From assembly GCA_963920765.1 (NCBI GenBank), contig OY987251.1:4466501-4530500 (forward strand): a DNA stretch of 64,000 nucleotides, read 5' to 3'. The translations under genes were made by a program, and so were the position numbers. The notes under the pieces are model-generated. The model did no database searches, was not told the origin of the DNA, and saw nothing but the letters and a program-made list of their open reading frames with translations. This document shows positions 25,201 through 33,569 of the stretch, piece after piece (the stretch's first letter is position 1; every line of letters starts with the position of its first letter). This stretch comes from Ulota crispa (Eukaryota; Streptophyta; Bryopsida; Orthotrichales; Orthotrichaceae).

Positions 25201-25485
25201 GAATTTACTAAAAAAACATTTCAAAAAGCTTCACCTCCCCTAAAATCCAATTTCAGCCCTTAAATGAACGGTTTCTGAGCCTCCTACCTTAGTTTAGGTA
25301 CAGTTTTGTAACACCAGGTCCATGAAACTATGATGCAGGAGGGCTTATGCAGAGCAATGGACGCATGTGTTCTGAAGAAGCCGGAGATACTTCATGAACT
25401 TCTCTGCAAAGTTCCTGACCATCAGAGGAGCTCCGGGTACATTGACCGCATTAACAATGCTTCCTCTGAACACGTACTTCAATAA
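1299..25485 (+). CDS. DNAAF5: Dynein axonemal assembly factor 5 (HEATR2), complete 24-exon gene
   Basis: This is a cytoplasmic HEAT-repeat protein needed to pre-assemble outer and inner dynein arms for motile cilia. Exons: 1299-1373, 2539-2670, 3165-3281, 3477-3525, 3715-3839, 4212-4370, 4642-4770, 5143-5388, 5546-5732, 5977-6614, 7588-7686, 7774-7832, 8157-8295, 8555-8635, 8849-8911, 9465-9551, 9927-10142, 10639-10728, 11553-11663, 12695-12766, 15132-15279, 18036-18169, 23606-23665, 25339-25485. All junctions are GT-AG and all phases close, giving 1120 residues and a TAA stop. Family-like stretches include LNCLSSDEQKQRRRAIEKIH in exon 2, a GCRLMVE segment ending exon 10, and helical HEAT pairs through exons 11-24. 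Human DNAAF5 is 855 residues; most of the excess here is a charged insert at about residues 345-605. AATAAA overlaps the stop. The weakest parts are the exon 1 start and the exon 5 acceptor. Confidence 0.9.
1380..2513 (+). repeat. Three tandem copies of a ~360-400-bp unit in DNAAF5 intron 1
   Basis: Units run about 1380-1739, 1740-2109 and 2110-2513. Each carries the same series of landmarks: 'ctcatgagttgacctcttt', 'gaatggagaac', 'tagatggaatgt', 'caatgcatgtcaagttg', 'ggttgtatgaga' and 'caacatgctctgat'. Copies differ by scattered substitutions and small indels, and the third has an extra GC-richer stretch near 2408-2450. The array fills nearly the whole intron between exons 1 and 2. Short reading frames inside it are by-products of the repeat. 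Confidence 0.85.
2682..3082. mobile_element. Stowaway-like MITE, copy 1 (intron 2 of DNAAF5)
   Basis: The ends read CTCCTTCTGTCCC and GGGACAGAGGGAG, the terminal inverted repeat typical of Stowaway (Tc1/mariner) MITEs, with TA on both sides (2680-2681 and 3083-3084). It matches the copy at 33570-33988 along its whole length. It starts only about 11 bases after the exon 2 splice donor. No transposase is encoded. Confidence 0.85.
5977..6614 (+). other. DNAAF5 exon 10: acidic low-complexity insert with short repeats
   Basis: This 638-bp exon is the largest of the gene and codes residues about 407-619. Around residues 451-488 there is a short internal repeat built on SDK/DKVPL units (bases about 6109-6222). 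The rest is rich in Glu, Ser and Lys and has no HEAT-like helix pattern. The HEAT register resumes at PWKGRANAGCRLMVE at the exon end. It is probably a disordered linker between the N- and C-terminal HEAT arrays. I do not know the insert from other members of the family. Confidence 0.7.
6615..7587 (+). other. DNAAF5 intron 10, nothing recognised
   Basis: This is an AT-rich intron of 973 bases. I saw no terminal inverted repeats, tandem arrays or coding signal beyond short chance frames. Confidence 0.6.
10777..10897. mobile_element. Short hairpin MITE in DNAAF5 intron 18
   Basis: Inverted repeats AATGACTAGGTCACAACAAC (from 10783) and GTTGTTGTGACCTAGTCATT (to 10891) face each other across about 67 bases, and the complementarity extends a few bases outward. 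The interior has 'caacaacta'-type repeats. Size and structure fit a tiny MITE or fold-back sequence. The family is not identified. Confidence 0.65.
12440..12551 (+). repeat. 27-bp tandem repeat, about four units (DNAAF5 intron 19)
   Basis: A unit of about 27 bases containing 'caaagcacaaa' and 'gattcccttcaag' is repeated four times with one or two changes per copy. Because 27 is a multiple of three, it stays open in several frames and creates spurious short ORFs on both strands. Confidence 0.85.
12864..13577. mobile_element. Possible diverged TTAA-type element (DNAAF5 intron 20)
   Basis: The left end reads TTAA followed by CCCCTAAATG, and the right end reads CCTATTTAGGGG. These match the ends of the ~920-bp TTAA family elsewhere in the window. 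The right flank is TTTG instead of TTAA, and interior similarity is weak by eye. It is either an old member or a relative. Confidence 0.4.
14711..14990. mobile_element. MITE with ~24-bp TIR, copy 1 (DNAAF5 intron 20)
   Basis: Ends 'tagatattgcatttagattg' and 'aacccaaatgcaatatttag' form an imperfect inverted repeat. A second copy lies at 46823-47053 and shares the same ends plus the internal stretch 'aaaccatgtgaaatcc'. I do not recognise the superfamily and see no clear target-site duplication. Confidence 0.6.
15809..16101 (+). repeat. G-rich minisatellite (GGATGGGATG-type) in DNAAF5 intron 21
   Basis: About 290 bases of purine-rich repeat based on GGATGGGATGGGT / GGATGGGATGAGT variants, with dozens of G-runs on the coding strand. 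Such a run could form G-quadruplexes in DNA or in the DNAAF5 pre-mRNA. The complementary strand gives long Pro/His/Ser-rich chance frames that are not genes. Confidence 0.9.
16438..17360. mobile_element. TTAA-family element with direct TTAT flanks, inverted orientation (DNAAF5 intron 21)
   Basis: The element is 923 bp, almost the same length as the 918-bp copy at 32593-33510. It starts CCCCTAAATCC and ends GGATTTAGGGG. Its first 60 bases match the reverse complement of the right end of the copy ending at 51568, for example 'gggacaaatgggatttt'. TTAT occurs as a direct repeat at 16434-16437 and 17361-17364, which marks the 4-bp flank as a target-site duplication and not part of the inverted repeat. 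Confidence 0.7.
17785..18000 (+). repeat. Intron segment duplicated at 20115-20335 (copy 1)
   Basis: The stretch starting 'tgctatcaataagaagtttt' just upstream of exon 22 reappears about 2.3 kb downstream inside intron 22, with perhaps 75-85% identity by eye. It looks like an old local duplication of the sequence preceding exon 22. The exon itself is not present in the second copy. Confidence 0.65.
18356..18944. mobile_element. Tourist/Harbinger-like element A (DNAAF5 intron 22)
   Basis: Ends GGTAGGAGCACCC and GAGTGCTCCTACCC are imperfect inverted repeats with TAA on both sides (18353-18355 and 18945-18947), as expected for PIF/Harbinger insertions. A related element with the same ends and nearly the same size lies at 25538-26142. 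No transposase is encoded. Confidence 0.65.
18646..18938. repeat. Near-perfect ~290-bp palindrome within element A
   Basis: The arms fold from 'gacgcttacattacaaagg' to its near reverse complement at the right end. They contain matched stretches such as 'ccagaaggcccccaaattgtgagcaa' on one arm and its counterpart on the other, with the centre around 'ggcaggccgtctgcc' near 18789-18803. The transcript of this intron would form a long hairpin here. The right arm overlaps the right end of the Tourist-like element. Confidence 0.8.
19713..20108. mobile_element. 396-bp MITE with 24-bp TIR (DNAAF5 intron 22)
   Basis: The inverted repeat starts TGTAGGTTGGTAGCAGATTT and ends AAATCTGCTCCCAACCTACA, with one mismatch over 24 bases. 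Comparison with the paralogous intron segment upstream, which lacks these 396 bases between 'ttgcc' and 'tatttgctacc'-like sequence, serves as a related empty site. The superfamily is unclear; a short ATA-type duplication is possible. Confidence 0.7.
20115..20335 (+). repeat. Intron segment duplicated from 17785-18000 (copy 2)
   Basis: This is the second copy of the segment that precedes exon 22, with landmarks 'aataagaagttttaatttgg' and 'tctattccaaata'. It is directly preceded by the 396-bp MITE, which is absent from the first copy. Confidence 0.65.
20336..22988 (+). other. Middle part of DNAAF5 intron 22, nothing assigned
   Basis: About 2.6 kb of AT-rich sequence without exon-like stretches, clear inverted-repeat ends or tandem arrays that I could confirm. 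Homopolymer tracts occur near 20971-20990 and 22140-22150. A short open frame at 20947-21267 has no recognisable content. Confidence 0.5.
22989..23530 (+). repeat. Degenerate 'GGGTAAAA..TTGCGTATGTG' tandem repeat (DNAAF5 intron 22)
   Basis: The block has many degenerate copies of a short unit with 'gggtaaa', 'cttgcgtatgtgaaaatttg' and 'cttacgtgagaacaaa'. It begins and ends with similar sequences, 'atctctatataacagaatt' and 'atctctatattttaacagaa'. A related block sits at 26570-26905. It may be the body of an unclassified element. Confidence 0.6.
24380..24695. mobile_element. 316-bp TIR element, small relative of the 3.5-kb element (DNAAF5 intron 23)
   Basis: It starts AAGGGAAAT and ends ATTTTCCCTT, flanked by direct AAAAT (24375-24379 and 24696-24700). 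Its arms carry the same GGGGTATCCATGA and TTTGTGAAATTTTTGAAAAA sub-blocks as the long inverted repeats at 28629-28975 and 31770-32117. The superfamily cannot be named from the ends. Confidence 0.75.
24962..25292. mobile_element. 331-bp MITE with CTAAGGTAG ends (DNAAF5 intron 23)
   Basis: The left end CTAAGGTAGAAGGCTCTGAA and the right end TTTCTGAGCCTCCTACCTTAG are inverted with small differences. The GGTAG start next to TAA resembles the ends of the Tourist-like elements at 18356 and 25538, so it may belong to the same superfamily. It ends about 45 bases before the acceptor of the last DNAAF5 exon. Confidence 0.65.
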
Positions 25486-25537
25486 AAACAAATATAAAGT
25501 TTGCAAAAAACGAAAATCCAAAAAAAAATAGAGGTAA

Positions 25538-26142
25538 GGTAGGAGCACCCATAAGTATGAATCTAAGGGTTTTGGGGTAGGAATTCACTACAAGGAAGTA
25601 GTGTCAATTTGGACATTTTTTGTCAAGTAGGGTATCATAATCCAGACATTTTTTTGTTAATTTGGATATTTGTTTGTCAAAGTTTTGTCAATTTGGACAT
25701 TTTTTGTCAAGTAGGGTATCATAATCCAGACATTTTTTTGTTAATTTGGATATTTGTTTGTCAAAGTTTTGTCAATTTGGACATTTTTGTCAATGAACTT
25801 TGAAAAATGTAAAATTCAATTAGGAAGAGGAAATCAAAAATACGGGTACCAATTTGAAAGTTCCAATTGCAAGCATTTATTTACAAAGATTTTTCAAAGT
25901 CTTAAATCACTAAAAATGTATAGTTGTGTGTGGGAGATGTCTGTAGTGTGCTCATATGCTCATAATACTAACTTGAGGAGTTCTTAACTAGTGAAATGGG
26001 GCACTCAAAACTATCATGCCATTCACCTATAACCATCACTTTGTCACCCATAATCAATTTTTTTTTAATTGTAAATCACTAACATCACTAACACAAGTAG
26101 GTATTAAGGATGGGGACACTAACAGTGAGGGGTGCTCCTACC
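25538..26142. mobile_element. Tourist/Harbinger-like element B, just 3' of DNAAF5
   Basis: Ends GGTAGGAGCACCC and GGGGTGCTCCTACC are inverted. TAA precedes it and TTTA follows it. A 'tgtcccca'/'tggggaca' sub-motif near the ends is shared with the element at 18356-18944, and the lengths are alike (605 and 589 bp). It starts about 50 bases after the DNAAF5 stop codon, so it may supply part of the 3' UTR or the polyadenylation region. Confidence 0.65.
25600..25793 (+). repeat. 84-bp tandem repeat, about 2.3 units
   Basis: Two almost identical 84-bp units beginning 'gtcaatttggacattttttg' are followed by a partial third. The unit length is a multiple of three, which leaves an open frame that is not a gene. 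It lies inside the Tourist-like element at 25538-26142. Confidence 0.9.
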
Positions 26143-28628
26143 TTTAGGGGGGCAATTTAAACTACATCCAACATCTCATTTATGCAAACCTCACCTCAAC
26201 TCAAGATTTCAGCTTCATCGAATCATTTATTGTAAAAAAGAGTAGTGAAGAAAGTCATGAATATTTTACGCAAGAGTGTTAGTAGGACACAGGCTAAAAG
26301 TTGGGTTTAGCAAAATCGTCAATGAAAACCTTGAATGCCCATCTTTTTAGCACTAAACTTTCAAAATATGTTGCATTGTAAGCAAAATACAATGAATGAG
26401 GAAGTGGGACATAGTGTGAAGCGCAAAGTCCCAACTTTTGATTCTCAATAATTTGGAATTGAGATTTGAGTGGAATGTGAGACATGAGGCATAGTGTGAA
26501 TTGCTCCTTAATATTTGAAAATATGAACCTTTTTTGGCGCTCACAATCATCTTATGTTTTGATTCATCTATCTATATATATAACAAAATACAATTTGGCA
26601 GTTCTTGTACTGCAATATTTTTATTGCGTGGGCAAGAATTTGCTTGAGTTAAAAACTTGAGTAGGTAAAATCTTGCATGAGAAAAAAATTATGGGTAAAA
26701 ATTATATGTGTAACAAAATGCGTGGGTAAATAATACAAAAGTAAAAAAATTACATGGGTAAAAAACTAAAATACATAGAAAATTGCGTGAATAATTAAAT
26801 GGGTAAAAAGCTTGTAAAAGTAAAAAATAAAAAAAGTTTATTTTTGTGAGCAAACAATGACGTTCTGTTTATTGTTTGGGTAAAAAACACTATGGGTATA
26901 GAACAAAAAATGCTTTATTGCAAGGGAATATTTTGTAAACAAAGACAAATGTTTTGGGTAATGTTTGATATTGGAGTGCACAGATAAAAAGCAGAATTAA
27001 ATTCTTGTGGGGGAAATGTTTTGCATAAGTGGGCTTGAAATTATTTTGGGTCCCATCAGATCAACATGTGCCAATACTAGTTGCAACATAATTGAAAGTA
27101 AGTGCAAAAAAATTTGAACATTAAAGAGAGGGTGTACAAATTATGTCCCCCACCCACACAAAAAAGGGTGTTTACCCAATAATTTGGTCTTGCAAACTTG
27201 GGACCAAACTCATCTCATTATCTCTTTTGGTGGTAGTTTAGATTTTGTCATGTATTCAAAATTAAGCTTCTATTTAATTTTTAATTTTTTGAAAAGCCAT
27301 CTTCTTTGTAGACCTAAGATTGTGGGTGCTTAGAGGAGAATGCTATTTCATGAGTAGGGATCCGGGAGTTGTGAGTTGTGAGCCAAGATTTTTGTCAAAA
27401 CAATAAATTCCACCTATAACCGTGTCCATAGGACCCTATAACTGTGCATTTTAAACTATCATCTCTTGAAAAACATACAATGTTTTAGTTATTTCATTGA
27501 TTTTGAGTTGAGAGTTTGTTCTAGCTCACAAAATCTTGAATCATCACTCATGGCTTAATGTTTTATGCTCACAAAATAGAGTGGTCCTTTGATAAAAAAA
27601 ATTGTCCTAAACTTTAAAAAAATTGTTTGTATTTTGGCAATGCCACTAGCCAAAATTTATTAATTTGTGTTTATATTTTGCACAAGCTTTTTATGTTTAA
27701 TATTTCAAGTAAAGAAGTTTTTTTAGAGCCTTGATATACAAATGAATGATTGAATCATATTTATTACGGAGTATGTTTTAGTGATGACTATGTCTTTCTT
27801 TTAGGGAGAACTTTTGCTTTGTAAATCCCAGTTTAGAGGTAGGACATACACCATGTCAGTGTTTTTTTTCTATTTTTGGGCAAATTTTTGAAAATGGCAA
27901 AAGTTTGACTTTTTGTGGTTCAATTTTATTGTTATTTTTCTAATTTTATCTACTTCAACAATTTAAAAAAACATTAAGGAAATATTTGAAGTCTGCAGTT
28001 TTTTGTTTTCCTTTCAAATTTCTCATTGATTGGTTTGTAATTTGTAAAACTTGAATTAAATCCTTGTGTTTCAATGTATGTCCAGATGTATGTTAGTAAA
28101 ATACCAATGAACACCAATGAGTACTAAGCTTAGTGAGTACAAGCGTATATCAATGGGTGTTAATCTTGGAGTGTAAGTGAGCGGCTTGTTTTAGAGTTTA
28201 ATGTATGGTGATTTTACATGGATTGTCAAGTTGATACTAAGAGTAGTTGTGAGGCTAAAGGTTGCCCTTGAAATCAATAGAGTTTACTTGATTTGAGCAA
28301 CACAGAATGGATTAAATAAATAATATTTTTTTTAAAGGATAAAAATATAAAAATATAAAAACAACAATATATCCCTCTTAATTCTAGAGTCTTCAGTAGT
28401 AAAAGAGGATAGAAACAAAGATAAGAGAATTCAGATTGCAAATTTGATATCTTGAGTGATATACTTTTCTTATATATAAATAAAAGTAACAACATCAAGA
28501 ATTAGATGACTAAATCATAAGCAACAAACCACGGTTGAAGAATAAATCCATCTCCCATGTGATGGAGATACCATTTTTTGCCTTTCGATTTTAAATCAAT
28601 GCAAAGAATTGTTTGTATTGATTTTTTT
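26143..28628 (+). other. Intergenic AT-rich stretch with one degenerate repeat block
   Basis: No gene is visible. About 26570-26905 holds a degenerate 'gggtaaa / tgcgtgggtaa' repeat related to the one at 22989-23530, again opening with 'tctatatatataacaaaata'. The remainder shows no structure that I could support. Confidence 0.5.
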
Positions 28629-31600
28629 AAGGGGAAATTCATGGATACCCTTGAAGTTTGCAATAACATCATAGATACCCTTGCTTTTTCAGAAATTTCA
28701 CAAATACCCCTGGATCTGCAGTGCTTCTTTTCGCCTTCTGATTTTCTTCCTCTTTCCTAGAATTCCTGCCAATCTGTGGACCTTGGTATTTTTTTAGCAT
28801 CCCCCTCAAGCTCCAGCATGGAGCACACTCATAAACTCATGCTGGTCTTAATGAATCTGACACCTCGTTTGTGGGGCCAGGGTGAAAGAGCTCCTTTTTC
28901 TTACATGCCAAAAAATGTAAGCATTTCAAGAAATTAGCATTACAAGATTGAATTTGAGAAATTTGAAATAGCATTATGTAGTAATAATTTGGTGGCTAGC
29001 TTCGCAAAACACAAAGACAAGCTAACACCAAATTTGTTCAAGGAAAGTCTAAAATAGCTAAAGTTATAGGATCTAAGGTTAAATGTAAAGTAAATAATGT
29101 TCAATTGAGGAAGTATAATGAAAAGGTTATGACAAAGGTATCTTTATTTAAGAATTGGGTAAAAGGACTTGTCTTTACTCTCTCTCATGGGGGTTCTAGT
29201 TACTAATCATCAATCTATTAAACATATATGCAATCCCATGCAAATGTTGTATCACTATCAAAGAATTGAAAAAATGGGATTAAGGGAATTAACATACATC
29301 AAACAACACAGGCAATAGTCACAGGCAATAGTCATTGGCAATAGTCACGATCAGTAGCCAAATGGTCCGAGGCTATAGTTTGGTTATTGTGTGTTAACAA
29401 CATCACAATATGGCAATAGTTTAGTAGTCAGTGTTTGTCAAAAACCATGAGTCAATCTTTTGTAATCAATAACCATTCTAGCCAATTCAATTAATTTCCA
29501 TCCTTAACCATTTTTGCTATCAGCACGTCTATGGCCTAGTTCAAAAAAGATTTAGAAAAGAATTAATCAGTTGCATGGTTAATTGATTCATAGTATTCCC
29601 ATAACCATAAACAACATTATTCTATTGTTCAATCGATAGATATTTTATTTAGTCAATAGCCCGTTCAGTTTCTATCATAGAAACTATCATGTATCACTAT
29701 ATAAATAAACAACATCATCTGTCAATTGCCATCTGCTTTCACTTGCAGCATATTTCAATAACAATGAGTTTGTACTTAGCTATAATCTTTGCTTCACGCT
29801 TTGGCTATAGCCTTTCTCCTCGCTCCAATGTTCAATCATAAAAGGGCACACGCAGAGAATCACTCTCGTATCATGGCCATCATCTCCTTACTCAAGCATT
29901 GCATCAATCAATTCATAGCCTTTCTCTCAGATTTAACCATCCAGGCTATAACCTCACAACTTCAATTACAATCAACACTGTTTCTCTCAGAAGTATCTCA
30001 CTTCTTTAATTATTTTATGTATTGAGTTTTACAATTAGAATTAGGTCAATTGCCTTCAACATTACTCTCATCTGAAAATACTCGCATAATTTTTGTTTAT
30101 CAACCGGCAATAGTCTGGATACTTTTCTCAAGTATAATCTCCTTTACTAATTGCCTTGGCTATAATCAATTAAAAATTGCATCTTGTTACAACTAGGAAT
30201 ACACTTTCAAATATGATCTGACTATAGCCTTTTGCTCTCAATCACTAAGACATTGTCAATGGCAATAGTCTTAATTTTGTAACATAAACACTCATTACAG
30301 ATTATAGCTTTCTTTCTTAAAGATTAAATTTCTATAACAACTTCGGCTATATTTTGCTAACTTCTACTCAATCATTGAATATGTAATTGGCTATTATCCC
30401 AAGCTCTCAATCACTGAGTTGCTCTCACTGTTCATAGCCTTTCTTGCTAATAAAATATCTACTTTGGTCTATTGCCTTGCCTCTCTTAGGCTGCAACTGA
30501 GTAATTACACTCAAGCCATAAATTGGTGTACTCACTCACTATGTCTCAATCGGCCATTGCCTTCAATACAGTACAATTTTATCACAACAATCATCAATGA
30601 AATCAATCAGATAAATTAAATACCTCAGCCTTATTCTCTCTACAAGCTCATCTACAAGCCGAAATAACAAATGATCATACATAGAATATTGCCTTCCTCA
30701 ATCTTACTGATTGGGCGCATACATATTATAAAACATAAAATGAAAATACAACAAAGAAAACAAAGAAACTGCAAGGGAAGTCAGATCTAATTTCTACTCC
30801 AAAGAAACATCAAGAAGTCCATAGCCTATATACTAAAAGAAAAGATCCCTTCACATTTGTAACTAACTTTGGTTATGCAACTTCTAACCGTATATAGCCT
30901 ACTATCCAATTGCTTCAAAAACCACATACACATTACACTACACTTTTGAACCCGAATGCATTTTAGAACCATTCACACTCAAAATTCAAATGCAAACATA
31001 AAATTCAAAAAGTAGTGTTCACACATTTGAATTCAAAGACCATGCTTTGTTGAGAAAATCTTTGAAAGCAAATAAAATGATCAACTCCAAAAAATGGGCT
31101 CATTCTTACGTTTACCCTTGTTCATAAAATACCAGATATATTTTGGGGAAAATATCAAAAATGCCCTTCAATTCTTTCAAAATATCAAATATACCCCTAT
31201 ATTATTTGAAATATAAAAAGGGAATGACTAGGGAGACACCCTTATAGCCCAACCTCTTAAAGTTGAGATTGTTATTATACTGAAGTATGAAATAAAATCA
31301 AAACAATATTTTAGTGCACATCTGCATCTGCAAGCGTTGCAAACATAAGACAAATATGTCTCAATTGTGACATGTTTGAGAGCTAAAATATTTGTTTCCT
31401 TCATTTTTAAGTTTAGCTCTCAAACATGTCACAATTGGGACATATTTGTCCTATGTTTGCAACGCTTGCAGATGCAGATGTGCACTAAAATATTGTTTTG
31501 ATTTTATTTCATACTTCAGCATAATAACAATCTCAACTTTAAGAGGTTGGGCTATAAGGGTGTCTCCCTAGTCATTCCCTTTTTATATTTCAAATAATAG

Positions 31601-32117
31601 GGGTATATTTGATATTTTGAAAGAATTGAAGGGCATTTTTGATATTTTCCCCAAAATATATCTGGTATTTTATGAACAAAGGTAAACGTAAGAATGAACC
31701 CATTTTTTGGAGTTGATCATTTTATTTGCTTTCAAAGATTTTCTCAACAAAGCATGGTTTTTGAATTCAAATGCTATTTCAAATTTCTCAAATTCAATCT
31801 TGTAATGCTAATTTCTTGAAATGCTTACATTTTTTGGCATGTAAGAAAAAGGAGCTCTTTCACCCTAGCCCCACAAATGAGGTGTCAAATTCATTAAGAC
31901 CAACATGAGTTTATGAGTGTGCTCCATGCTGGAGCTTGAAGGAGATGCTAAACAAATACCAAGGTCCACAGATTGGCAGGAATTCTAGGAAAGAGAAAGA
32001 AAATTAGAAGGCAAAAAGAAGCTCTGCAGTTCTAGGGGTATTTGTGAAATTTCTGAAAAAGCAGGGGTATCTGTGATATTATTGCAAGCTTCAGGGGTAT
32101 CCATGAAATTTTCCCTT
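28629..32117. mobile_element. 3.5-kb non-autonomous element with ~347-bp terminal inverted repeats
   Basis: The left arm 28629-28975 and right arm 31770-32117 are reverse complements with roughly 85-90% identity by eye. They begin AAGGGGAAATTCATGG and end CATGAAATTTTCCCTT, and the flanks are T runs. Each arm has three stacked sub-repeats built on GGGGTATNNNTGANATT of about 30 bases. Long arms of this size recall Mutator-like elements, but no 9-bp duplication is visible. The interior (28976-31025) has no transposase; it is AT-rich with many 'ctatagcc' and 'ggcaatagtc' words. The 746-bp palindrome abuts the right arm. Confidence 0.75.
31026..31771. repeat. 746-bp near-perfect palindrome (fold-back)
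   Basis: The left arm 31026-31387 and right arm 31412-31771 are about 360 bases each and nearly identical as reverse complements, with only a 24-base loop between. The outer ends read TTTGAATTCAAA on both sides. Inside the arms lies GACTAGGGAGACACCC, which also occurs singly at 51583-51598. A transcript of this locus would give one long, almost fully paired hairpin suited to small-RNA processing. The close match of the arms suggests a recent origin or ongoing conversion. Confidence 0.85.
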
Positions 32118-32220
32118 TTTTTAAACAGTCAGTTGTGTAACTTTGTATACTTGTTTTTAAACTAGTATACTCCCTATTGTATTGACAGGATTATGTCTCC
32201 CATGGTCCTTATGACTACAT

Positions 32221-32432
32221 GCCCTTCCATGATCCCATACCTCATGCCCTTGTGCCCTCTATCCATATGCCCCTCTATCCATATGCCCCTCTATCCATAT
32301 GCCCCTCTATCCATGTGCCCCTCTATCCTTGTGCCCCCCTATCCTTGTGCCCCTCTATCCTTGTGCCACCTATACATATGCCTCTCTAATCCCGTGACCC
32401 CATATTCTTGTGCCCCTATCCCCGTGCCCCTC
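32221..32432 (+). repeat. 16-bp minisatellite (TATCCATATGCCCCTC type)
   Basis: About eleven units of 15-16 bases, with the first ones identical and later ones drifting to TATCCTTGTGCCCCTC. The pyrimidine-rich strand is the given one. It produces a Pro/Leu/Cys-rich chance frame that is not a gene. Confidence 0.9.
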
Positions 32433-32592
32433 AAATTTTACTTTATTCCATTTATAGCTTTAGTTAAACTTGAACTATACTCTACTTTTAAATGGAACTA
32501 GAAATGGACTTTGCGGAATTTCCCTCCTCACCTCCAATATTGTCAAGTGCAACAACCACCGCCGCCACCATAGCCACTAGTTCAATTATTAA

Positions 32593-33510
32593 CCCCTAAA
32601 GGCCCAAGCCATTTTTTTTGTGAAAGTCACCAAAAATTGCCACTTTTGGAGGAATGAGTAGAATGGTAAGAAAAAAAGTTTTTTTTTGGAAATCCAACCA
32701 TAAGATCTTACCATAGACTATGGAAGGTACTTGCGGGAAAAAATCAGCTCATCCTAGAAGTAGAGGAGTGAGATATTGACATTTAAAGTGATCTTTTTTT
32801 TTTCCTTGCTGCCCAAAAATTTCAAAAGCCTTTGACCACTCCTGTGCTAAAAAATTGTTGTACCCAAAGTTGAGCTTTAACTTTCCCATGTAGAAGACCA
32901 AGGTAGGTAAGTGTGAGAGTTTTCAAATGAATTAGAGGTGTGGATCATATATTGTAAAATCTTGCAATGCCGTAAGGCCATGAAATTTGCATATACACTA
33001 GGCAAAATTGGAGGATTTGTGTAAAATTGAGAAATCTGATTCTTTTTTATCCAAATGGTGAAAATCAAGGAATCTTAGTCTCCTACAACTTAGGGAAAAA
33101 AAGGTCAAAAAGAAAATACACAAAGAGCTCAAAAAAGTAAAGCACCAAATCTCACAAGGGGCAAAAGGAATGAAGGTTTGGGAGTCCCATACGTTATTGC
33201 AAACTAAAACTTCTTGTGACTTTCATCTCATAAATCAAAATCAAATGATTTAGAGCTTCCCACATATATAAAAATCTAAAGAACAGATTCCAAAAATTTA
33301 TTTTAGAAAAATGCAATTTTTTTGGGCTACCCAATTCTCCCCTATTTTTCACTTAGTCATGCATAACTTCTTCAATAAATGTCTAAATGAAGAAAAAAAA
33401 AGAAGCCCACGCAAATCTTTGAATTCCCATCTTCCATAAAAGTTTAAAAAATCACATAAAGTAGTTTAGCAGTATTTACATGCCCAAACCCCCACTTGGG
33501 CCTTTAGGGG
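32593..33510. mobile_element. TTAA-flanked element, intact 918-bp copy B
   Basis: The element starts CCCCTAAAGGCCCAAG and ends TTGGGCCTTTAGGGG, with TTAA on both sides (32589-32592 and 33511-33514). Terminal inverted repeats are about 16 bases. TTAA targets and CCC-starting ends are hallmarks of piggyBac-type transposons. No transposase frame is present, so it is non-autonomous. Its interior aligns to copies at 1-1087 and 49755-51568. Confidence 0.75.
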
Positions 33511-33569
33511 TTAATATAGATTTCAATCTTCCCAAAAAAAGAAATAAAAAACAAAGTAAAAAATAAATA

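Noticed and set aside
32193-32501. Pro/Leu/Cys-rich open frame
   Set aside because: It is the translation of the 16-bp minisatellite and its flanks, not a gene.
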